A DNA stretch of 64,000 nucleotides from Isoetes taiwanensis (GCA_021234155.1 JAJEKV010000037.1:1420171-1484170), one strand, 5' to 3'; shown: positions 13,037-23,586, numbered from the stretch's first letter. Program-made: numbers and translations. Notes: a model not told the origin generated them from the letters alone.

Positions 13037-13325
13037 CTATTATGTTCTCACACATAGTCAGATTTGGGAGCACATTATCCTTCATTGCTGCAAGGTAAAG
13101 CTCAATCCCAGCTTCATAGTCATCTTCCCTGTTCATTAATAGATACTAGAGGATAACTTTTACCTACATATGCTTTATATTTCCTTTAATTGAATCTTAC
13201 TTTTCACTAGCTTCTAAAAGAGCACTGTAAGTAATTTGGTTAGGCGCAATGCCAGCCTGTTTTGCTTCAGTTAAAGCTTGAATAGACTGCCGCAACTGAT
13301 TTCCTTTGCCTAAAGAAGAGATAAT
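13037..13325 (-). pseudogene. P-type PPR fragment (MRL1-like), two exons
   Basis: On the minus strand, 13325-13203 encodes QSIQALTEAKQAGIAPNQIT then YSALLEASEK. After what looks like a short intron, 13139-13037 encodes EAGIELYLAAMKDNVLPNLT then MCENIIG. The alternation of A-helix, turn and P-N-x-x-T-Y/M matches P-class PPR repeats. The wording resembles MRL1, which stabilises chloroplast rbcL mRNA; I infer that from memory. No start or stop is attached, so this is an isolated fragment. Confidence 0.6.
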
Positions 13326-13438
13326 TAAATTGCCAGCTTATAGAAATGCTTGAGACATGAATACAGCTATTTTATACATTCTCATTGACTTACAAAGGGC
13401 CGTGATCAGGGCATTTAAGGTAGAGACAGTGGGTTGCA

Positions 13439-15128
13439 TACCATCTCCCATTTAAAGACGGGGGCTTGTTTGTCAAAAGATAGAGCCATGTGAAATCGTT
13501 GCTATTAGTTTCATCCGGATTCCAAGGGCTGATCCTTCCACCAGGCGAAACGTCGGTCCTAAATAGCTGTATTAGTTTTGTTCGACCGTTCTGCACTCTG
13601 AGCATCCTTTGTGTTCTGCATTGCCGGTAAGCCTGCTCAACCTGAATAGCTTTTCTTATGCGGAAAAGCTTTTTAGATTCAGATTTGTAGCTTCAGTTGG
13701 CCAAATTTGATTAATGGAGGTCGCATGCATATATTATGCTTCACTGAGGATCCCACTCACAAAAAACGGTTGTTGGAGATGACGGGCCTAAAATTCCAGA
13801 CTCTAGACTGATGTCATTTGTGTTCAACTCTTCAGAAAGGACAGTGTTCTGCATCACAAATGAAGGCATTGCAGTAGAAGAGGCTGAAAGCCCATTGTCG
13901 AGGTTTGAAGGAAGCACAACTTCTAAGTCCTCTAAAAGGAAATCTGCTTCATTAGCTTCCTCAACAGGTAGCTGAGGGTAAGACATTGTCGCAGTGGAGA
14001 TAGCCCTGTGAAAACCTTCTGCCTTGGAGCCTTCCTGTTGTGTGGGCACCAGAGACGGTGTAACTTGCAGAGTGCCAGAACTAACATGGGAGGAGGGTCT
14101 CGCCCCTTGAGGAAATTTGGCTGTTGATGCTGGTGGAGGAGACTTTTTGAACCTCAGCCTTACTACATACACCGACACGCCCTGAAAATGACTTTTCATG
14201 CTCAACTGCTGTCCTTTTCTATTGATGATTGTCTGCCTTTGAATACCTAGTATATGTAGAACAATTACTAATGTCATATATGCCCATCATAATCTTATTT
14301 CACAAAGAGCTTCAATAATGAAAACCAAATTTACTGTTCTCTAATCATTTTGAAGGCCTCCTTTGTGGCATACGGAAGGCCAGTTAATGGATCACGATAC
14401 CTGCACATTCAAATATTTCAGGATTGCCATTTCGGAAAATTTATGCCAAACGATTAGATTAAGTTAAAAAGGACAAAGGTCCTACATGTCTTACCTTGCA
14501 GGTAAACCAGTAATAACGCACACGTGCCTATCTGGATCTGCAACAACATTCCATTATCAGTGCCAAGGTCCGTTTTTAATTAATAAATAAAAATGTTGAA
14601 AGAAGTTGAATTCTCCTAAATCAAAAAATTATTTCTTGACTATCCAAGGCAAAAGATAAAAAACCGTAAGCTTTTGAGTTAATAACCTCTGGAAATGTAG
14701 AGACTTTTGTGAATTCCAGTACGTTCTTACCTGGATATAGAAAAAAGAAATTAGGTTTCTAGAACATACAAAATTCAATCACCTCTCAATATCGATACAA
14801 ATGCACACCCCCAAGCGAGTAAAAATCTGATTTGAGGCCCAAAGATAAAGAAGTTTCGGATAATAGCTTTTTCTTCACCTCCTCTTCCCGAGCCAAAGAT
14901 CTTCTCTAATGACCGCGGGTTCATAATCTCTAAAAAGCAGATGAAAATCATTTTCTCGCATAAGACACGTTCCCAAAAATTATTGTCCTATCAATATAGA
15001 TGCTAAACAAACTGTTTGTCTTTGCTTCTAGAAGCATATCCTCTTGTGTCATCCTCCTTTCCTCCTCGTTTCCTTTTTTCTTCTTGACAGGCTGGAACAT
15101 AAGAGACGTTGCATAAGCAATGAAAACT

Positions 15129-15159
<31 letters not shown>

Positions 15160-17544
15160 GGTCATCGCGATTTTGCACCGCAACCAGATCAAACCTCCTT
15201 TTTCTTTAACTGATGTCTAATGCTGGATGAAAAGAAAATCCTGGCATTCCCACATGAGAACTAACCTCTGGACATCAATGCAGTTAAACAAGGATATGGC
15301 AGAGGATAAAATGGATTGTGGAAACCGACATAACAACGACTGCTTTTTTCAGCAAACAAATCCCAAGCTGTGCTAGACACAATTAGTGGATTCTTCTCAA
15401 AATCTCAAGAACAGAGCAAAACTTCATTAAGATGCTATAGTTGTTGACAATCGAGGACAAGCAGATGACATTGTTTGGGGTGTTCAGAAATGCTGTCCAT
15501 AAACACACAATTTTAGCATAGACCTTCCAAACAGTTTAACCTAAACCTACTGATAAATCATTTATAAATTACCATGTCACAAATTGAAATGGAAGAGAAA
15601 CTTTTGTCGTTAAAGTGAGCAAAGTACGGTATATGAAAAAACATGAATACATGCAATTCAATACATTAGCATGAATAGAATAGAAAACATGTTTTTGCTT
15701 CATAATGATTTACAGTGCCGGAAAAAGAATCTATTGCATACCTTTTGAGTACTCTGTAAAGCTGCACGCAATGCGTCTCTCTCAGCTTGCCTAACAATTA
15801 CGGCCATTCTTGAGGATTTTCTTACTATTTTCTCCCCTTCATCTTGCAGCAATTCTTGATTATCAACATCAGCAAAGTCGAGCTTCTTTTGTGTTGAACT
15901 GGACGGTTGAGACAGTTTTGACACTTCTTCCACGTCTCCTTCAGTTGCTGCAGCAACAGCTCCTTCTAAAACATTCATTCCCCTTTTTATAGGCTTTGAT
16001 CCCTTTTTCTTGTCGCTAAATGCCTTCTTCCCTGGAAATATCCGTCTCTTCTTAACTTGCTTCCTGCCCAAAATCAATACTCAGACCTCCAATGTAACTA
16101 AACAAATTTCTACATGCTGCACAAAATACGTCTCTTGAGCAGAATAACCCACCTCTCATTTTCCTCTGCTTCTTCATTATCTGATTCAGGCACCTGGAAA
16201 TATAAAAGTTGATCTTAGCATTAAATCCTTGAAATAATTTAAACTGCAACACATGCTTTTAAGTTTGAAATGTCCAGCTCAAAATCCAACTATCGTACAT
16301 AGACTGCACAGAACTCTGGCTTCTCAGACACCAGGAATAATAAGCCAAGTCTGAAGTTTCACTTATGTGAGCACAAAACAGTGCATCTAAGCTATCTTGA
16401 ATATATAAGGGGATTAGATGAACAGGTTGCATCATGCATTAATAGTAACTCTTATTTAATGCATACTTCTGCTCCTCACGCAATTAAAGGTAGATGTCAC
16501 ACGAGCTTCAATTTTTGCATGGAAAGCAGAAAAACACAAAATCCAAAATGATAGAGTAGGCAAGTACAAAAACGGAATGGATACGTATTGACATCAGTTC
16601 GTCTGCTTACATCTTGATCAAAATCGACTGTCAAAGACATCAACTTGCTCTTCTTCCTCTTCATACTCATTATCAACTGCATCCTGTAGTCGAATAAAAA
16701 CTTAGTCAGGTGCATAAATAGGTTCTGTATTCTTTATAAGATGATGAATGCATGCACCATCAGATTCAACAAGTGAAAACACATTACGAGAGTAGACATT
16801 GCACAAGACATATTCAAGTTGTTAATTCTGAAGTTATATGTATGATTTTCATTGGAAAGAGCAAGGATATCACAAGATATTCAAGATACAATAGTTCTAT
16901 AATCCTAATTCCAATGTATAGTTTGTACATGTAAATATGCATTACCAGAGTGGCATTGCATAAGATGTATTGAAATTGTTAATTCTGAAGTTGTATGTAT
17001 GACTTTTATTGGAAAGAGCATGGATGTCACAAGATATTCAAAATACTATAATTCTATAACCCTAATTCCCACCGACTCCTTCAGAGATAAGATTAGGATT
17101 TGCTATGGGAATGTAAAACTTGATCCGGTGGCAAGATTTTCATCCTTTTGTCGACTACTACCACTAATTAAGTGTGTCCCCGCTTCTTTGAATAGACTAT
17201 CTTACTAATGGTTAAATTTGTGAGTGATCTTCCTTGGTCTGTTACTATAGAGCTATAAGGCGGCAAAGTTACTTGAGAACGGTCAAGAAAATGATATCGT
17301 TTAGCATTTTATGAACAACGCAACAAATAATGAAAACTTCGTTTTCTATTTTCACAAAAAGCTTGCACCTCTTTCAATGCCCCCGATTCCAAAATATTTC
17401 ATCAGCTTCCGTTTCCTCGTCAAACCAACTTAGCCATCCTATACATAACAACGATTTCAAATGTCATGCCAGGTAAATGAAGGCTGGAAAAGGAGAAAGT
17501 AACCTTTTGCCCCGGCTGGCACGAGAGGCGCGAGGAAGGCCCAT
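13439..17544 (-). pseudogene. SWC2: SWC2/YL1-like gene, duplication copy 1
   Basis: The exon order is the same as in the better copy at 56889-60704. Exon 1 (17504-17544) encodes MDLPRASRASRGK. Exon 2 (17369-17438) has an extra A that creates a stop just after MAKLV. Exon 3 (about 16612-16686) has an inserted base near 16626. Further exons encode VPESDNEEAEE, the long basic exon (15743-16066), the MTQEDMLLEA exon near 15030-15100, the LAREEEVKKKAIIQK-like exon near 14815-14930, and the last exon ending at 13741. A small insertion and deletion in the last exon (14160-14230) change its start. SWC2/YL1 is the SWR1-complex subunit that handles H2A.Z-H2B. This copy should not make a full protein as read. 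The downstream shared 3' flank reaches 13439. Confidence 0.85.
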
Positions 17545-17736
17545 GGCTATGGCGAATGCGCTCCGACGAGATTTACATTGTTTTAAAGGTTTACTACTTG
17601 TTTTTTGGGTTTCTGGTGGAATATTCAGAGATTCACTCTGTTTTATTGGCTGAAGGGTATTCGCTTAAAGGAAGGAAGTATGAGACGGTCACAATACAAT
17701 ATATCGGATAGTAGGCATTCGAAAACCACAAAAGCC
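17545..17736. other. Short spacer between SWC2 promoter side and LINE fragment
   Basis: Shared with 47136-47330 and partly with 60705-60830. No gene was seen. It should contain the SWC2 upstream region, but no clear TATA box is visible. Confidence 0.4.
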
Positions 17737-18036
17737 CTATACAATGTGTCTCTACCACTAGGACGAAAAAATCCCATGCGGGAGGAAAAACCCTTGTAAT
17801 AGGCATTCAAATTCCCTATCTGGGCACTCAAATTCCCTGTGCTGTGAGGAACTCTCTGACGGTGGAGACTTGAAGAATGTAGGACGCGAGACGTGCAACC
17901 ATTGGCGAAGCCAGCAATTGATGAATTGCTATCTCAGAGCATCTGAGATCGGCATGAGCTGCTCGGATGTGTGCATATGCCGGACACTCCCGTAGAGCAT
18001 GGTGTTCATCTTCTACTATCTGCATGTGACAACATT
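17737..18036 (-). pseudogene. LINE ORF2 C-terminal fragment, copy 2, left part
   Basis: On the minus strand this encodes VEDEHHALRECPAYAHIRAA and the final residues to a stop at 17828. It is the 3' part of a LINE ORF2 fragment split by insertion of the LTR retrotransposon; the other part resumes at 31018. The uninterrupted equivalent is at 47331-47846. Confidence 0.8.
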
Positions 18037-18041
18037 GGCAT
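18037..18041. repeat. 5-bp target site duplication, left (GGCAT)
   Basis: GGCAT directly precedes the LTR (TGTGACG) and recurs at 31013-31017 directly after the LTR end (CGTCACA). The homologous copy at 47633-47640 has one GGCAT and no element. Confidence 0.95.
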
Positions 18042-19698
18042 TGTGACGTTCCAGGGGAATATACGCTATAAATACGTATATTCCTGGACCCGTCACCATA
18101 CAAGACTACCTAGGTAGCCTTGTATAGGTAGCCTTGTATACATTAGAAAGTGGCAAGGGGTGCACATCTAAGTTAATTGTTTAACTTAGATAACCTTAGG
18201 ATAAGACCCATTTCCACATGGCCTTATCCTATTGGGCAATCGCCACACGGCCTCATCCTAGTGGTGCCACGTGGCATCCCATGTGGACCCACACCTATAT
18301 TAGCTCTAACCCTAACCCTAGACCCTTTTCCCTGACCTAGCACCTGAACTCTCATCTACGTGCCCGAAACCCCGTTTCGAGCACCGTTCGTCATAGCCTA
18401 GCCTGGAGCAGCAGCCCCTGGGAGGTGTGTATGATCGTTGAGGGAGCAAGCCATCGAACCACGTCGAGGAGCATGGAGACGCCAGGGATGGGAGGAAGCG
18501 CTTCTGGAGGAGGTAGGTTGAGTAGAGTTCATGATAGTTCATCTGGAAGTTAGCACTCCAGATGGGTTAGTATTTCGTGTCTAGAGTAGAGCCACCCTAG
18601 AACCTTCGTTGAACATCTTGAACCCTAATCAAAGAACCCTAACTGTTAGTTAGATATGTATGATTAGGTTAAGATGTTCATATGATATTGTTCATGATGT
18701 GATATATGTGTTGTTGGTTGATCATGTTGTTCCTCTTGTGTTGGGAAGGGGGGTAGAGACCTAGGGCCATATGTAGTATGCTCCTAGTGTAGATCCCTTA
18801 GTTCCTATTAGATGCGGCCTGTGCATAGGAACCCACCGGGCTATGGACGCTACGGTGTGACTCAGCACTACACAACGGGGCTAGAGACAAGATGGAGGGA
18901 GGATCCCTACCGAGTGGGGGCTACGGGGGATCCCATAGTGGGCTAGGCTTATGGTCGGTCACTTCGTGTGGGTCGGGCATGGGTCCGACACCTCCTGGGG
19001 CAATGGTGTTGCCCTGCCTCTCAAGAGTTGCAAGTGTCAGCTTGGCTCTTGTTTTGGGGTCAGTCGGGTACGAATCGTGTGTCGTCACGATTCTCTAGTC
19101 GCCCGTGGAGCCTCTAGACCCCGGGAAGGGGAGATGCAACCCTTCCTACCTCTACAGACCAGGGAGATGCAACCTGGAGTAGTCCCGATGGGTGATGCCA
19201 TGGGATTGCGTATCCGGAAGGTTAGAGTCATGTCAGAGCCTGATCTAGCCCATCTGCAAAGTATGCACAGGAGGGGCGGATGGAGTGGTCAACCCTAGCC
19301 ATTGTCTTATGCCAGCCCCGCCATTGTTATGACTCGGTCTGATCTATCTTGAGGCCTAGCCAGTCAGTCGACTTCCCTATGCGTCGGAGCCATGGGTAGT
19401 AGCTCTCATGCTTTATGGTATATGATTATGTTCTTTGCGTCTATGGATATGTGGATGAGCTACCCTTCGAGGTAGTATGTTATATTGCTTTGTATTGCTA
19501 GTTCTGATGATGTTGTGCTTCCACTGTGATAGGAGCCTATAGGAGAAGGGCACGCAAGACACCTTCGTGTCCCCTACCCGCACTACGATCATCTCAGAGT
19601 GCGGGATAGACGGAGGGCCTGTGCGGTTGTTGAACCGGACGGGGGATTTCCTGTCGAGTGTACGGCCGGGTGCCGTATATTTAGCAGGGAGCATCACA
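18042..19698 (+). repeat. 5' LTR
   Basis: The LTR starts TGTGACG and ends CATCACA, giving the usual TG...CA ends. It matches 29384-31012. Compared with that copy it has an extra 14 bases near 18340, extra bases near 19225 and lacks 3 bases near 19055. TATAAATA at 18067-18074, inside a palindrome, is the likely promoter TATA box. Confidence 0.97.
18043..18097 (+). promoter_or_regulatory. Palindrome enclosing a TATA-like box at LTR edge
   Basis: GGAATATACG (18056-18065) and CGTATATTCC (18075-18084) are perfect reverse complements flanking CTATAAATA. Outside them, CCAGG pairs with part of CCTGG, and GTGACG near the LTR start pairs with CGTCAC near 18092-18097. The palindrome is kept in the 3' LTR with one change. 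It could be a dimeric factor site, a hairpin in RNA, or a terminal structure used by integrase. Confidence 0.6.
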
Positions 19699-19699
19699 A

Positions 19700-19711
19700 T
19701 GGTATCAGAGC
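19700..19711 (+). promoter_or_regulatory. Primer binding site for initiator tRNA-Met
   Basis: TGGTATCAGAGC lies one base after the 5' LTR. It is the classical plant primer site complementary to the 3' end of initiator tRNA-Met. Confidence 0.97.
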
Positions 19712-20273
19712 GATGTTCTTGGTTGACTAAGAACTAGCACTGACCATAACCATGAAAGTAGTCTAACAAGCCTATAGGGGTGAGAAATAGAAGTTTCCAC
19801 CATCGAGCCTCGAAAATGAGGGAAAAAATTTTCCCTAGGTAGTGAGTTCGAGATTAGGCTAAGTTAGAAGGAATGAATGAGTCAAATTTACCTTCTAGTA
19901 AATTTGGAGTGAAAATTATGCATCTGCATCAAATTTCACCTAAAATGGGTCGAAGAAGCATGCCAATCTGAGACCCGAGTGAAAAATGGCGCAAATCCAT
20001 AATTAACACTTCAAACTATTAGGAAATTTGGAATTTTAAAGGTATAATACGAATTTTAGTATGTGTATGAAGAATTAAACATATATTAATATTAAGGGTA
20101 CTATGGTGTAATTAATAAGGGGGGGCTAATAAGTAGGCCTATTAATGGTAGAGAATATTCCCAGGGACCCTCCCTTTTTAAATACCCCTGACACCTCATT
20201 TTCCCTCCAACCTTTTGCTCCTCCTTATCTCTCTTGCTCAGCCTTACGTCACCCGTTTTCTAGACCGTTAAGT
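19712..20273 (+). other. Untranslated leader of the retrotransposon
   Basis: No conserved frame was seen. The AT-rich part (20030-20130) is followed by a pyrimidine-rich stretch (20180-20260) that leads to the ATG at 20274. Confidence 0.5.
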
Positions 20274-21360
20274 ATGGCTCGAACCAAGCAGACAGCGAGG
20301 AAGTACAACGAGCGACCTACGCTCTCGATGGCACATGTAGCAGCGGGACGACATACGAAGAAAATTTAAGAAGGGGGAAGAGGAGTTTCCCTCCAGCAGC
20401 AGCGACGAAACCTATCACGATGCTGAGGAGGAGGCGCCTAGCAGCCGCAGCTCTTCGTCGGCGGGCACCCAGAGAACTGGCGAGTCCCGCCACTTTGGGC
20501 CTCACTCGGACACAGAGGTGGAGGAGCAAATTGAAGAGCAGGTTGAAGAGGCGGGCCCTTCAGTGCCCAAGAAGAAGGGCAAGGAGAAGGTTGCAGAGTG
20601 GCCGGAAGAGAGGGCTGCGAGGCAGAAGAGGGAGCGCGAGCGGGAGCTGAGGGAACAGGAAAGAAGGACCAAGAGAAGAAACGATCGGCCCCGAAGGACC
20701 GTCGTGATTGAAGAGCCTCCCCGACGTGAAGAGGAGGAAGAAGAGGAGGTAGAAGCAGAGGACGAGGAAGACGAGCGCGCCGGGGAACCTTCAAACCCCG
20801 ACGCAAGACCACCCTACCCAAAGTGGCCCGAGCCATCTAAGGTGGTTAAGAAGCAGAAGGCGGGTGAGCGATCGTTCGCCTTGAAGGAAGATCGACTCTT
20901 CAGACGTCGCCTCAAAGTGTACCAGCAGTACCTCCGTCGTTGGACGAGGTATAACGACTGGTACTGCCGCCAGAACATCCAACGCCACGTGGAGGGGGGC
21001 CGACCAGCAAAGAACCAGCCCAAACCGCCGCCGCCACGACCGGAGAAGCCGAAGAAGGTCCATCACGGGCCTAACTCTCCGCACGCCCGAGTTTTTCGGG
21101 AGATTAAGCACTTCCAGCAGTGCACTAATCTCCTGATTAGGAAGGCGCCCTTCGAGCGGCTCATGCGGGAGGTTATGCAGGAGTTCGTCACCGACTATAG
21201 GGTGACGTCGCTGACCACGAGGGTGTTGCAGGTAGCTGCGGAGGCCGAGCTCACCCAACTCTTCGAGGAAGGAAACCTCTGCGCGATCCACGCGAAGAGG
21301 GTAACCCTGATGCCCAAGGACATACACTTGGCGCGTCGCATCCGCAAGGAATACCCTTGA
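20274..21360 (+). pseudogene. Histone H3-like protein encoded by the retrotransposon (one frameshift)
   Basis: From the ATG at 20274 the first residues are M-ARTKQTARK, identical to the H3 tail through K4 and K9, then diverge (Y instead of S10). This frame stops at 20369. The frame one base over is open from 20341 to 21360; an AAAA run at 20361-20364 is the likely site of a one-base indel. It continues with a Ser/Glu-rich then strongly charged linker, an aromatic-rich segment ([18 protein letters not shown], about 20917-20970), a Pro/Lys-rich hinge, and a C-terminal H3 fold from 21097. The fold shows [20 protein letters not shown], then [15 protein letters not shown] and LARRIR. Against canonical H3 recalled from memory it aligns without gaps over about 87 residues, about 60 percent identical. 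Loop 1 has canonical length, while HFQ-x2-TNLLI and RVTLM resemble plant CENH3. About 361 codons in all, against 136 for H3. Confidence 0.92.
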
Positions 21361-22067
21361 GGATGCAATTTTGTATAAATTAATATAACTGATAAATTGT
21401 CCCCCTATAAATATAAAATTTTGTTTTGCAATTGGTATTAGATAAATTGCTCCTTGCATTAGATAATTCTTTTGAAAAATTATTAGATCAAAAAATGCGC
21501 GAACCCTCGAAATCGAGTCACACCGCGCAGGACCCACCTGCGTTCGGGGCGCAGAGGCATTTTGCGCGCTCTGACCCGGTTTCGCAAATTTTACCCCAAT
21601 CCAACCCCAATTCACGCAGGAAAAATTCCTAGTTAGATTAGAATCATCCTAGTAGTTATCCTAGCATCTTTAATTTTTCCAAAATCTTCGGTAGAACTTA
21701 GAAAAGACCCAAATCGGGTCACACCGCGCACGTCCGCGACGCAGAGGCAATTTGCGCGCTCTGACCCGATTTCGCCCATTTTCGCCCAAATTGACCAATT
21801 TCGACCCAACAAACTGCCAGGTAGTGTTTCTTGCTTTGCTTTGCTTAGATTTGCACTTCATGGTAGCTCATTTGGACACCTATAGCCATAGAATAGAAGT
21901 CCTCCCCATCAAGAACCCTTGTGCACGGAACCCGAGGCATCCCTAAGTCTATAAAAAGGGGCCTCATTTGTCATTTTCTCCCCATCAAAACTGCTCTCAG
22001 GCCTTTTGGCGATTTCCTAGCTCTTTGCTTATCCCCATCAACCATTTTTCATAGCCATCTCTGTTCA
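21361..22067 (+). repeat. Spacer with a 70-bp direct repeat
   Basis: The AT-rich part (21361-21480) is followed by two related segments, 21525-21597 and 21716-21787. They share CACACCGCGCA, CGCAGAGGCA and TTTGCGCGCTCTGACCCG. No coding frame is convincing. The GC-rich repeats contrast with the AT-rich surroundings and might be regulatory or a recombination scar. Confidence 0.7.
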
Positions 22068-23021
22068 ATGGCGCCATCAAGCTTTGTTAGATGGTACAAT
22101 GACGCCAATCACATCCGTGATTGTCCTGCTGATCAAGTCTTCCATGTCTTTGATCATCTCTTCGATCTTCATGCCACCTTGACCAGAACTCCCTACTACA
22201 CTGACATCATTTGTCAATATGATCAGCACATTCTACCCTCGGAAGTTAGCTTGCCACCTAGGGGAGGGAAATGGGTTTCCTTAGACTCTCTTACCCAAGC
22301 CATAGGTGGGGGATCTAGGGGCAAGAATAGGTTGTGGGGTAGAACCAGAAACATGCCAGACTATATGACCTGTAAGCATCATAGGCATAGGTACCTCTCA
22401 GCCCAAGCAGCCTTAGCTTTGTTCATGCAGTACAGGGCAGTCAACCAACCAGGGGAGCCGTCAATTCAACCTTTGGATTTGGCACCTCTCGACACTCGGA
22501 GGCAGCAGATAGGAATCCATGAGATCGAGACTGCGGAGTACGAACACTACGGCTCCACATCGGAAACACCTATGTTGCAGATTGAGCAGGATTATGAAGA
22601 GCAAGAGGAAGAAAACCCAAGTTGGGAAAGGAGGGAGGCAAGAAGGATGGAGAGGCGTCTAGCCCGGCAACAGGAAGTACTAAGGCGAGACTTCGAACCG
22701 CCAGTTGGCATTACGGCCCTGACTCCAGTGATCGTCGACGGCGAAGAGTACATATTCGCCACCGACATCCTCAACCTTCCCTATTGTCAAGAAGAAGGTC
22801 TCAGGATTGATGAGCTCCTAGGCCTAATTGCACAAGAGCAGGGCAGTGACTTCATCGACTACTCTTACCAAGAAATTCCAAGGGAAGTAGCCGAGCGACA
22901 CTCCTATGCGGGGGAAACTATGTCAGACATCCAAGCTTACCAGCAGATAAGGCAGATGTTTCAGCAGCAGCAACCCATCATCCCAGAAGAGGAATTCCAG
23001 GAGATCCAAAGCATTGTATAA
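22068..23021 (+). CDS. Retrotransposon extra ORF, unknown protein (317 aa)
   Basis: The ATG at 22068 is preferred over the upstream ATG at 21921 because the intervening stretch looks like leader. The protein starts MAPSSFVRWYNDANHIRD. It has an aromatic/His-rich N-terminal half (including LPPRGGKWVSLDSL), a Glu/Arg-rich likely helical middle (EEQEEENPSWERREARRMER) and an acidic C-terminus ending QQQQPIIPEEEFQ then EIQSIV. No membrane segment, zinc knuckle or protease motif was seen, so it is not an envelope-like or second Gag protein by these signs. It overlaps the next frame by 8 bases. I do not recognise the family. Confidence 0.7.
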   Translation: MAPSSFVRWYNDANHIRDCPADQVFHVFDHLFDLHATLTRTPYYTDIICQYDQHILPSEVSLPPRGGKWVSLDSLTQAIGGGSRGKNRLWGRTRNMPDYMTCKHHRHRYLSAQAALALFMQYRAVNQPGEPSIQPLDLAPLDTRRQQIGIHEIETAEYEHYGSTSETPMLQIEQDYEEQEEENPSWERREARRMERRLARQQEVLRRDFEPPVGITALTPVIVDGEEYIFATDILNLPYCQEEGLRIDELLGLIAQEQGSDFIDYSYQEIPREVAERHSYAGETMSDIQAYQQIRQMFQQQQPIIPEEEFQEIQSIV

Positions 23022-23586
23022 GCCAGGAAGAGGCCCAAGCTCCAGCCGACCAGTGCGCTCCAGAAGTATGCGCGAAGCTTCTAGCAGCATCAACCTGGAA
23101 AATGCGACTACTATGTGGAGGGACCACGAGGATCTTATGGCATTAGATATCTTCGGCGAAGCAGCTGGGAGAAGAGGTGCGGGAGCCGGGGGCGGAACCA
23201 AGGGCAAATCACTCAGGTACTATCTTCCGGCCCTTAGCCAAGGGCAGATGATAGTTTTCCATAAAGAATTCAGCCCAAGGGGTGAAGAGTCCGTGGCACT
23301 CCTTATAGCACTTTCAGGCTTCGGGCAGCATGCGAGAATAGACGTGAAAGTAGACCATGTTATTCTCTTCAAAAGATCTGTAGCCCTTCATGCTCTTGAC
23401 TTCGCAAGGGGCCACCTCAGGGATGCACACTTGTCAGTAGTGGCGGCAACTGCACCAGAACTTCCGGCACCTCAGATGGCAAGAGCATTGGAAGGAGGAT
23501 CGGCGGCAAGAACCCTGCAGAACGTCGGCAAGGGGATAGGATTGAAAAATGTCAAGAACTTCTTCAAATCCATGAGGAGGCACTGA
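23014..23586 (+). CDS. Retrotransposon extra ORF, unknown basic protein (up to 190 aa)
   Basis: The frame is open from 23014 and overlaps the previous ORF by 8 bases in the +1 frame. The first ATG in this frame is at 23068 (MREASSSINLENATTMW). A Gly/Arg-rich patch (GEAAGRRGAGAGGGTKGK) precedes a globular-looking part with RYYLPALSQGQMIVFHKEF and VALLIALSGFGQHARIDVKV. It ends in a basic amphipathic tail (GLKNVKNFFKSMRRH). It could be a separate protein, the second half of the preceding ORF reached by frameshifting, or the product of a one-base error. Not recognised. Confidence 0.65.
   Translation: MYKPGRGPSSSRPVRSRSMREASSSINLENATTMWRDHEDLMALDIFGEAAGRRGAGAGGGTKGKSLRYYLPALSQGQMIVFHKEFSPRGEESVALLIALSGFGQHARIDVKVDHVILFKRSVALHALDFARGHLRDAHLSVVAATAPELPAPQMARALEGGSAARTLQNVGKGIGLKNVKNFFKSMRRH

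Noticed and set aside
14948-15178. Frames spanning the TA microsatellite near SWC2 exon 6
   Set aside because: Only the RRMTQEDMLLEA part is exon; the rest is intron and (TA)n read-through.
18304-18325. Telomere-like CTAACCCTAACCCTAG inside the LTR
   Set aside because: Only two units and present in both LTRs; at most a telo-box-like promoter word.
20274-20369. Reading the H3-like tail as a host histone gene independent of the element
   Set aside because: It sits 0.6 kb inside the 5' LTR with primer site upstream and gag-pol downstream in the same orientation, and its fold continues to 21360 with a linker no host H3 has.
20791-21615. Long minus-strand frame of 274 codons opposite the histone frame
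   Set aside because: Mirror of a GC-rich coding region; no motif, and the plus strand has clear H3 homology.
22068-23586. Envelope-like protein, which would make the element a retrovirus-like form
   Set aside because: No signal peptide or membrane segment visible, and the position is before gag instead of after pol.
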